Shown here in pieces: positions 1-6,849 of a stretch of DNA of 47,051 bases (positions are counted from its first letter, which is position 1; each line of letters begins with the position of its first letter). The DNA lies in contig JAFWTC010000001.1 in the NCBI GenBank assembly GCA_017519045.1, forward strand, positions 1-47,051, given 5' to 3'. A program made the translations under genes and the position numbers. Under the pieces are notes generated by a model. It had not been told where the DNA came from. It was given only the letters and a program-made list of their open reading frames with translations, and did not search any database. This DNA comes from Candidatus Methanomethylophilaceae archaeon. Lineage in GTDB: Archaea; Thermoplasmatota; Thermoplasmata; Methanomassiliicoccales; Methanomethylophilaceae.

Positions 1-1150
1 CCGCCTCCAGCGTCCACCTGCCGTCCCCGAAGTCGTCCCTGACCGCGGCGGCGGTGAGGCCGGCGGCGGATGCGGACTTCCCCGAGGCGTATATCCCCCT
101 GGGGGCGAGCATGCTCATGTACCTCAGGAGCTGGGACTTCGCCACTCCGGGGTCTCCCATCAGGAGGATGTGCATGTCCCCCCTTATCACCGTGCCGTCG
201 TCCAGGACCTTGTGGGAGCCTCCGAACAGCTGCAGGGCGATGGCCTTCTTGACCTCGTCCAGGCCGTTGATCGTGGGGGATATGGACTTCACGATGTTGT
301 CGAACAGCTTGGGATCGGCGGACATCTCCTTGATCCTTCTTTCATCCTCCTCGGTGATCTGGATCTCGTCGTACTCGTGCTGCTCGAACTCCACGGACAG
401 GACGTCCAGGAACGTGTCGAAGACGGTGGACTTGTCCCTGTCGGACTTCTCCACCGCCCTGAGGACTCCGATCAAGGTGATGCGGTTCCCTGCGGTGACC
501 TCGCCGGCGATGTCGTCCTCCACGTACCCGGAGATCCTCTCGGGCTGGGCGCCCCCTCTCAGGCCCTCGGGGCTCTCCTGTATCTCGATCTTCTGGGTGT
601 CCGTGTAAACCGATTCGTTCTGGTCCAGGATGAAGCGGACCGCCTGCTTGTTGCATCCGCCCTCCGGGTTGGAGCACATGGTCGGCTCCCTGAGTATCAT
701 GCCGGACTGCTCCACCCAGGTCTCCGCGCCGCACCTGGCGCACCTGAACAGGGCGTGGGTCATGCGGGGCTTGACCGTGGTGACCTTCCTGGCCAGGCCT
801 TCGACGGCGACCAGCTTGAGAAGGTGCTCGGACCTGAGGTTCCTTATCTCGACGGTGGCGTCCCTGGGAAGGTTGAATATCCTGACGTGGACGACGTCCC
901 CGGGGCGGTTCACGTTGGGAACCAAGGACATCACGGTCTTCCTGGCGAGCTCCAGGCACCTGTCCGGGTGGTCCATTATGAACATGGCGAAATCGACGCT
1001 GTACGCGTTTATGTCCGCGTAGTCCACCCTGAGGCTGCGCTTCTGCGGGTAGCTGTTGGCGACCTCCGCTATAGCTATGCGGTACTCGTCCTTGGAGAAG
1101 ACCTCCGCCCACGCCGCCTCTATCTCGCTGTCCTGGAAGTTCACGGCCAT
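1..1150 (-). CDS. mcm: MCM replicative helicase, N-terminal part (runs off the left edge)
   Basis: Minichromosome maintenance helicase, the hexameric ATPase that unwinds DNA at archaeal replication forks. The reading frame starts at ATG 1150 and is open to base 1, giving about 383 residues. After an N-terminal helical domain it shows the MCM zinc-binding region (CARC followed by paired cysteines in CSNPEGGC) and then the AAA+ Walker A motif GDPGVAKSQLL, encoded near 125-160. Walker B, the sensors and the C-terminal winged helix lie beyond the window. The start overlaps the end of the upstream small gene by about 10 bases, so the two are probably co-transcribed with tsr3 farther upstream. Identity is secure; only the N-terminal half can be seen. 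Confidence 0.95.
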   Translation of the reverse strand, partial: MAVNFQDSEIEAAWAEVFSKDEYRIAIAEVANSYPQKRSLRVDYADINAYSVDFAMFIMDHPDRCLELARKTVMSLVPNVNRPGDVVHVRIFNLPRDATVEIRNLRSEHLLKLVAVEGLARKVTTVKPRMTHALFRCARCGAETWVEQSGMILREPTMCSNPEGGCNKQAVRFILDQNESVYTDTQKIEIQESPEGLRGGAQPERISGYVEDDIAGEVTAGNRITLIGVLRAVEKSDRDKSTVFDTFLDVLSVEFEQHEYDEIQITEEDERRIKEMSADPKLFDNIVKSISPTINGLDEVKKAIALQLFGGSHKVLDDGTVIRGDMHILLMGDPGVAKSQLLRYMSMLAPRGIYASGKSASAAGLTAAAVRDDFGDGRWTLEA

Positions 1151-1422
1151 GCTCGAGCCTCCTGGGAGCGGCACTCCTCGTCCGCCCACCATATCCATCC
1201 TCCGCGCTCGACGGAGACCTGCCCCTTCACCCTGCCCGCCCTGCGGAGCTTGGCGAGCGTCTTGGCGAGATCGTCTGGACACCTGTATCCGAAGAGGTGC
1301 TCCAGCCTGTCGGTGGCCTCGGAGGTCGTCAGCCTGTCGTCCCCCAGGGCGTCCCAGATCATGGTCAGCAGGTCTTCTCCCGTCATGTCGGCTTGTATCC
1401 TCATCCCATGATAATAAAACAT
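1141..1422 (-). CDS. Small conserved-looking protein of unknown function upstream of mcm
   Basis: I do not recognise the family. The frame runs to TGA at 1141 and overlaps the mcm start. The C-terminal 80 residues look like a small helical, winged-helix-like domain (DLLTMIWDALGDDRLTTSEA, later KLRRAGRVKGQVSVERGGW). The start is uncertain: the frame is open from a GTG at 1521, with ATG choices at 1473, 1422, 1404 and 1386. An AT-rich TATA-like stretch (TTTTATTATC) spans about 1411-1420, which favours a start at 1404 or 1386 if it is the promoter, or 1422 if transcription comes from tsr3. Its place directly before mcm suggests, but does not prove, a role linked to replication. Confidence 0.6.
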   Translation of the reverse strand: MFYYHGMRIQADMTGEDLLTMIWDALGDDRLTTSEATDRLEHLFGYRCPDDLAKTLAKLRRAGRVKGQVSVERGGWIWWADEECRSQEARAWP

Positions 1423-1522
1423 AGCCTCAGGGCGGACGGAGGCCTTTCCGACGGGATGTTCCTCGTGCTCCATGGATGAAGATTGCCGAAGAATCTGGTT
1501 CAATCCTTCGCGTGCGGTCACG

Positions 1523-2074
1523 TTACGGCTGCGAAGATGATCGGAGTCGATCCGACTGCTGATCGCCGACTATAGAGCGCACGTACTCGTCCTGTATCCG
1601 GACGACCTCGGCGCTGTCCTTCGCCTTGGAGTAGTCGTCCAGCATGGCGCCGTTCAGCCTCATGAACTCCGGCGCCCAGTTGAAGCGCGGAAGGAAGGAG
1701 TCCGCCTGCTCCCTCTCGCCCAGGATGACCAGGGAGGCCATGACGGCCTCGGCGCTGTTGAGCTCCATCGGCCTCCCCCAGTTTATCGGGTTGGACGCCA
1801 GGAGGTACGGGAGGGCGCGCTCCTCGACCCTCTTCAGGCGCGGGAACTCGCCGATGTTCGTCCATGTGAGGTCCATGACCACCAGGCCCCTGCGCGCGTG
1901 GCGGACGTCGGCCGGCGAGAGGGCCTTCTGCGAGAACGGCGACAGGACCACGGATCCCGACGGTATGGCCCCCAGGGTCTTGGCCTCCTTGGCGAGCCCG
2001 AACCTCAGCATGCGCTTGGCGGTGCACTTCTTGGGGTCGCACTGGCACTTGTCGTAGACTATGACCGGTATCAT
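1523..2074 (-). CDS. tsr3: Tsr3-type rRNA aminocarboxypropyltransferase (DUF367)
   Basis: Predicted SPOUT-like enzyme that transfers the aminocarboxypropyl group of S-adenosylmethionine to a modified uridine in small-subunit rRNA. The 183-residue protein has the family hallmarks: an N-terminal cysteine-rich start (CQCDPKKCTAKRM), a segment LVVMDLTWTNIGEFPRLKR matching the usual DCSW-type block, RALPYLLASNPINWGRPMEL matching the LP-LLAANP-NYGRP signature, and the following EAVMASLVILGE helix. The start ATG overlaps the TGA of the upstream phosphatase-fold gene in an ATGA arrangement, so translation is probably coupled. It ends with TAA. Length fits the archaeal family. Confidence 0.9.
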   Translation of the reverse strand: MIPVIVYDKCQCDPKKCTAKRMLRFGLAKEAKTLGAIPSGSVVLSPFSQKALSPADVRHARRGLVVMDLTWTNIGEFPRLKRVEERALPYLLASNPINWGRPMELNSAEAVMASLVILGEREQADSFLPRFNWAPEFMRLNGAMLDDYSKAKDSAEVVRIQDEYVRSIVGDQQSDRLRSSSQP

Positions 2075-2550
2075 GCGGACGCCATGGCCTTCAAGGCCTC
2101 CGGGTCGGCCATGTTGGCCTCTATCCAGACCTTGACCTCGTTCATGCTCCTGACGTACTCGTCGTAGAGCTCGGCGTCGTCGGTGGCCCCGTACTCGGCG
2201 CGGGTCCTCATGGGGGCGAGCACCTGCCTCCCCTGCCAGGGAGTCCTAGGGGCCCACTCGTCGAACGTGGACCTCTCCATGTACACGACCACGTCGTAGT
2301 CCTCGTCCTCCCTGAGATAGTCCCTGTCCTTGAAGTCCTTGGACACCTGCCTCCTCAGGTCCTCCCCGTTCTGATAGAGCACGGAGATCATCTCGCAGTC
2401 GATGAAGTCCTTCTCGGGACCGGCGCTGTATACCTCGTAGAGGTTCGGGAAAAGCTTGTTGGCGAAGTGCTCCGCGATCTGCGACACGAAGTCGTTCTTC
2501 TGATCTATGAAAAGCACGCGGGTCTTCGGAGCGGTCTTCTTCCTGAACAT
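2071..2550 (-). CDS. LMW-phosphatase/ArsC-fold protein lacking the catalytic cysteine
   Basis: About 159 residues with the layout of low-molecular-weight protein tyrosine phosphatases and arsenate reductases: a first strand plus P-loop position, the helix SQIAEHFANKL, an SAG turn, and a later YDVVVYMERS strand corresponding to the usual hydrophobic strand. The active loop C-x5-R is absent. At that place the protein reads FIDQKNDFVSQIAE, so the nucleophilic Cys is Asp and the Arg is Val. It may therefore be a binding or regulatory pseudoenzyme. The start at ATG 2550 follows a GGGAGAGG ribosome-binding site; a GTG two codons earlier is possible. Its TGA overlaps the tsr3 ATG. The upstream Sel1 frame runs into this gene in another frame. 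Confidence 0.65.
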   Translation of the reverse strand: MFRKKTAPKTRVLFIDQKNDFVSQIAEHFANKLFPNLYEVYSAGPEKDFIDCEMISVLYQNGEDLRRQVSKDFKDRDYLREDEDYDVVVYMERSTFDEWAPRTPWQGRQVLAPMRTRAEYGATDDAELYDEYVRSMNEVKVWIEANMADPEALKAMASA

Positions 2551-5458
2551 GGGCACACCCTCTCCCTTCAGTGGGATTGCATAGATAAACGTTGGCTGAC
2601 GGCCGTCGCTGGCCCGCCCCCTTCCCGAAGAGGGCCTCGTACTCCTGGCGGTACTGGCGCCTGAGGGACGCGGCGGCCTTCATCCAGCCCATGGCGGCGG
2701 GCTTGTCGTACGGGACCCCTTCGCCTTCCCAGTGCATCCTCCCGAGGAGCATCATGCAGTCGGGGTCCCCTCCCTCGGCGGACCGGCGCACGGCGGCGAC
2801 GGCCTTCCCGGCCAGGTCGTTCCTCCTGACGGAGCGCGCGTAGACGTACAGGTCGCGGGCCGACTCGGCGCTTCCCTGCTCGATGGCCTTCAGATGGGCC
2901 TCGACGCCGGCCTTCGCGTCCTTCTCCACGCCTCTCCCGTCCAGCAGGGCGTTCGCGAGGCGGTTCAGGGCCCACGGCTCATTGAGTGCGGCATACCTGG
3001 CCGACAGCTCCGCCATCTCCTTCAGGGCCTTCTTCGTGCCTATCTCCGACAGGAGGTCGCACAGGTCCGGCAGGGCCTTGGCGTCATTTGCCTCCACGGC
3101 GGCCCTTATGCACCCCTCGGCCTTCCCGAGGTCCTTCGCCGCGCCCACCCCATGGCGGAACATCCTTCCGCGGATCCTGTACGCCCAGCCCTCGCCCCTG
3201 GATGAATAGAAGTCCGCGATGCGCGCCATCTCGTCCACGGCCCCTTCGTCGTCCGATTCCCAGAGGATGGCGGAGAGATTGGCGTAGGCGGGTATGGAGC
3301 CTTTGTCCACGGCCTCCCTCAGCAGGCCCGTGGCCTTGCCGACGTCCCTGTCCACCCCCCTGCCGTAGAGGTGCATGAGGGCCAGGCGCCTGACGGCCCA
3401 GCCTTCGCCCGCTTCGGCGCGCGGGACAATTATCGAGAGGGACTCCTTCGCGGAATTGCCAATGTCGACGTCCCACAGGACGTCCAGAAGGGATTCGTAA
3501 GACTCGGTAGTCTTGTCCTCCGCCGCTATCCTCGCGTATTTCAAAGCCTTGGGAACGCTTCTCTCCACCCCCCTCCCGCGGAGGCACATCCAACTGAGGC
3601 GCCTGTATGCCCATGTCTCGCCTAACGGAATATGGCGGCTCACCAAGGACTTCATCTTTTCTGCGGCATCCAGCGTCCCTTCGTCCCACAATATTCCAGC
3701 AATATCATCTGCAGCATCCGGCACCTCACGCCAGGCGTCCCTGCAGAGCTCGGCGGCACGTTCGAGATCCTTCTCCACCCCTTTGCCGAAGCGGTACGCC
3801 CTTCCGAGGCGCCACTTGGACTCGGGATCCCCCGAGTCGGCGAACCTCCTCACCAGGTCCGCGACGAACTGGTACTGGTCGGAGGACCTGGTGGACCATA
3901 CGACGTCGAAGAGCCTGCAGGCCCCCAACGACTTGCCTAGGCCGGCCGCGTCGCGGAATAGCTTGGACGCCTCGGAAAGACTCTCGGAGACGCCCCTGCC
4001 CTTCTGGTACGCCATGCCCATCCTGACCTTGGCCTCCCTGTCCTCGTCGACAAACGGGGCGACGACCGAAACCATCCTGTGTTCGGACGCCTCCCCTCCC
4101 GATTTCCAGATGACGTCGAACAGCCTATGGCGGTCGGAGTCGTCGCCGCCTTCCACGGCCTTGTCGAACCAGTGGGCGGCTTTCTTGACGTTCTTCTCCG
4201 TCCCCCTGCCTTCCAGGAACGCTATCGCGAGGCGGGCCATGGAGCTCTTGCGGCCCTGCAGCGCGGACTTCCTCACGAGGCTGAAGGCCGTGCGGTACGG
4301 GCCGTTCCCGGAGACCAGGTCGAAGAGGAGGTCCGAGGCGGGGAGGTATCCGGCCCTTACCGCGGACGCGTAAAGGTGCACGCTCCCCTTGGTGTCGTAC
4401 AGGGTTCCGAGGCCGCGCATCTTCATCTCCCCCAGCATCGCCATGGCGCGGGGCTCGCCGGCGTCGGACAGCTCCCTGAGCATGGCGGAGGCCTCCTTGT
4501 AGCGACGGAAGTCTATCATCCTCCGGCACCAGCCCAGGACGTTAGAGATGCTGGATGCCGTGCCGTCGCGAATGGCCATCATGAGGTCGCTGCACTCCTC
4601 GTACATCGAGTCGGCCTTGGCGTCCGCATCCGCGTCCCCGCCGACGAAGAGATTGATGACGCTGAACGCATACCAGTAGTACTCCTCCACGTAATGGACG
4701 GGCGAAGGGCCTCCCCACTTATGGAAGAAGTCGGAGACTATGAACCTGGGCTGGCGCAGGCGGCGGCACCCCGTGGCGCGGACGAAATCGTCCTCGAAGG
4801 CCCTGAGTAAGGCGCTTTTGCGCTGGGACTCCTCCCTCTTGAAGTCGCGGACGCGGCACTGCTCGTCCAGATAGGCCTCGCTCCCCTCCGCCTCCACCAG
4901 GATTATCTTGTCCCCGTACCTGCCCTTCAGGAAATCGGCCATTGCCGACAGGGACTTCCTGTAAAGGGCGCCGGGATACCCTGTGCCTATCGGCTGCACC
5001 TCGTGCTCCACGCCCTTCTTGGAGAGGACCTCGCTCACCGCCATCACCCAGTCCGGTATCTTGGCGGACATGTACTCGGAACCGCCGTCCGCGTATTGGA
5101 TCCTGTAGAGCCCGTACGTCTCCACCCTCCCGTCCACGATCAGCCACTCGGACCCGGACTCGGACATCTCCTTCATGAGCGTCTTGTTGTAGTCGCGGAG
5201 GGCCCCGGTTATGGAGGACCTGTGGCTGAAGCGCTCTGCGGCCGTCTCGATTCCATAGAAGTCCTCCTCGGCTAGATCCGGACCGGCGTGCCCGGTGGTC
5301 TGGACGATGAACGACGTGGCCCTGAAGTAATTGATGTCGAGGTCGCCGTCGCCAAGGAAGTAATCCGACACTATGCCGAAGATGTCGCGGCTGACGCACA
5401 CGCCCCACACGTCTATGGGACCCTTCCCCCGACCAGAATACAGAGGGAAGCTTTCCAT
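2246..5458 (-). CDS. DUF6270-like domain plus Sel1-repeat protein; stop codon apparently lost
   Basis: Large cytoplasmic protein of unknown function. The first 280 residues resemble the DUF6270 family, an uncharacterised SGNH-like fold, with GVCVSRDIFGIVSDYF near the N-terminus and WLIVDGRVETYGLYRI later. From about residue 310 on there are roughly nine Sel1-like helical repeats (for example LGEMKMRGLGTLYDTKGSVH, FLEGRGTEKNVKKAAHWF, LYGRGVDRDVGKATGLL), which normally mediate protein-protein contacts. The frame is open from a GTG at 5527, but a TATA-like TTAAATAAC sits inside that extension, so ATG 5458 is preferred. The last repeat ends near 2640. The final roughly 100 codons are the out-of-frame shadow of the phosphatase-fold gene and end at a TAG at 2246, so a frameshift or lost stop in the G-rich tract near 2620 is likely. 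Confidence 0.75.
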   Translation of the reverse strand: MESFPLYSGRGKGPIDVWGVCVSRDIFGIVSDYFLGDGDLDINYFRATSFIVQTTGHAGPDLAEEDFYGIETAAERFSHRSSITGALRDYNKTLMKEMSESGSEWLIVDGRVETYGLYRIQYADGGSEYMSAKIPDWVMAVSEVLSKKGVEHEVQPIGTGYPGALYRKSLSAMADFLKGRYGDKIILVEAEGSEAYLDEQCRVRDFKREESQRKSALLRAFEDDFVRATGCRRLRQPRFIVSDFFHKWGGPSPVHYVEEYYWYAFSVINLFVGGDADADAKADSMYEECSDLMMAIRDGTASSISNVLGWCRRMIDFRRYKEASAMLRELSDAGEPRAMAMLGEMKMRGLGTLYDTKGSVHLYASAVRAGYLPASDLLFDLVSGNGPYRTAFSLVRKSALQGRKSSMARLAIAFLEGRGTEKNVKKAAHWFDKAVEGGDDSDRHRLFDVIWKSGGEASEHRMVSVVAPFVDEDREAKVRMGMAYQKGRGVSESLSEASKLFRDAAGLGKSLGACRLFDVVWSTRSSDQYQFVADLVRRFADSGDPESKWRLGRAYRFGKGVEKDLERAAELCRDAWREVPDAADDIAGILWDEGTLDAAEKMKSLVSRHIPLGETWAYRRLSWMCLRGRGVERSVPKALKYARIAAEDKTTESYESLLDVLWDVDIGNSAKESLSIIVPRAEAGEGWAVRRLALMHLYGRGVDRDVGKATGLLREAVDKGSIPAYANLSAILWESDDEGAVDEMARIADFYSSRGEGWAYRIRGRMFRHGVGAAKDLGKAEGCIRAAVEANDAKALPDLCDLLSEIGTKKALKEMAELSARYAALNEPWALNRLANALLDGRGVEKDAKAGVEAHLKAIEQGSAESARDLYVYARSVRRNDLAGKAVAAVRRSAEGGDPDCMMLLGRMHWEGEGVPYDKPAAMGWMKAAASLRRQYRQEYEALFGKGAGQRRPSANVYLCNPTEGRGCAHVQEEDRSEDPRAFHRSEERLRVADRGALRQQAFPEPLRGIQRRSREGLHRLRDDLRALSERGGPEEAGVQGLQGQGLSQGGRGLRRGRVHGEVHVRRVGP

Positions 5459-5568
5459 ATTCTTCTGCGACACTAGAACCGGTTCCACATCCCTATTACG
5501 AAGAACGTTATTTAACGGTTTTCGCACGTAAACCCCTTATTGTAGCTTATGGCACAAGTTATGGAAAA

Positions 5569-5772
5569 CCTGTGTCTGAAACGCTTGGTGGTGACGGAAA
5601 TCCCATAGAACTCCTTCTTAGAAACGTCAAGGCTGAAATGCTTGCAAGTCTGAGTGATATAAGAGGCGGCCCGTACCAGTTGATGTCAATCCACCTCGCC
5701 AAGATAATAGTCAGATATTATGCCTAAGATGTCGCGGCTGACGCACACGCCCTAGACGTCGACTGGTACCCT
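5569..5772 (-). pseudogene. Decayed duplicate of the 5' end of the DUF6270/Sel1 gene
   Basis: This stretch aligns with 5219-5422, the region coding the GVCVSRDIF segment of the neighbouring gene. The block gatgtcgcggctgacgcaca is identical at 5381 and 5728, and the distance from the left ends of the alignment differs by only 3 bases (162 versus 159). Read in the matching frame, the copy gives G-V-C-V-S-R-D-I-L-G-I-I-S-D-Y-Y-L-G-E but has TAG in place of the Trp codon before it and loses frame soon after. It is a remnant, not a working gene. Confidence 0.8.
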
Positions 5773-6815
5773 CCGAACACACGTGTATCATAACGGCTCG
5801 CACGCCCTCTTTTACATCCTGACCTTGCCATACGATACTTGGTTTCGACATGCTGGCTCATTCAACATCAGAAGACGGTCATTGCTTTCGCTGACCGCCT
5901 TCAACATTCCGCATACTAAGGCCTAGTGTTCAGGTCCCGACGGGATCAAAAAGGGGGCCTTTGTCCCCGATATTGGAGAAAACCTCCACGGATATGGAAT
6001 TCCAATTGCTAAATACAGCCCTCTTGCGGACCCCTTTCTCGACGATTCTCGTAACTTTCAATGACACAGAAATCACACTATAAATTCCGTGCAGGACTTA
6101 GTGATTGGATTCCGGGACAAGAGCCCCCCCCCTCAGACGATGCCGGTACCATCCACCTGTGGTCACTCAAGAAGCCTGGTGAGTGAAAAATACGAACAAA
6201 CTACGTGCTAACCTCTTTGGGTTTTCCGCTGAACGGGAATCCAATGATTGAAGCCCCCGTGAGATTGGGCCGCCTCCCCATCGTCCATTCGTTCCGCTCC
6301 CCTGCTTCATGGCCTGGACGCTAACCTTTTAGTCAACGCGTCCGCAATCTGGTATCGCAACATTTTCGTTTTCGCATCCGGGGAATGATGGGCCTTTCGA
6401 CGATTCATTTACGTTCACCTCATCACCCTTACCCGGAAATCAGATGCTCGAAGCGAGGCCCTTCCTCTTTTTTCCGCGGACTCTGAACCCATCCGTTGCG
6501 GACACGCACGCCGTGGTAGGGTAAGGACGAACAGATGCCCCAGCTTCTTCGTTATTCTGTCTGCTTCTTCTGCATTCCTCCAAAACGCTTTCGGGTCGTA
6601 CGGGGGCCATGACGACGTGTAAATCATCCACAGGCTATCAGGAGATTACGCAATATCCAGAATGCGTCAGATTTCGTCAATCCGCTAACATCTCCGTAGC
6701 ACCTAAAGATTCATCGCGGATCGGCATCATTTCTGTCAGGCAGATCGTCTCAGAACGTCGTAGTATATTCGAAAGCAACTCCGAAAGTCCTGAATTCACA
6801 AATCGCACGTAAGGG
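5773..6815. other. Gene-poor gap of about 1 kb
   Basis: No protein I can recognise is encoded here on either strand. Short open frames at 6415-6627 (minus) and 6609-6812 (plus) lack a convincing ribosome-binding site or family pattern. Base composition is less G+C-rich than in the flanking genes. A GGGGGCCTTTGTCCCC-type short hairpin lies near 5954-5970. The stretch follows a decayed gene copy, so it is most simply old, degraded accessory DNA. Confidence 0.5.
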
Positions 6816-6835
6816 GGAGGGGTCGAAGCCCCTCC
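6816..6835 (-). terminator. Hairpin terminator after the minus-strand secreted repeat protein
   Basis: Seven-base arms ggagggg (6816-6822) and cccctcc (6829-6835) with a six-base loop lie 15 bases beyond the TAA of the gene. An almost identical hairpin ends the divergent paralogue at 18242-18261. Confidence 0.65.
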
Positions 6836-6849
6836 GTTTTCGTTTAGGT

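Noticed and set aside
170-1411. Plus-strand frame opposite mcm
   Set aside because: The minus strand encodes unmistakable MCM motifs in that region.
5925-5950. gttcaggtcccgacggg looked like a tRNA T-arm
   Set aside because: The flanking bases do not pair as a T-stem and no cloverleaf or anticodon arm is present.
6415-6627. 70-codon minus-strand frame in the gap
   Set aside because: No ribosome-binding site or family pattern, and an equally long frame overlaps it; probably chance.
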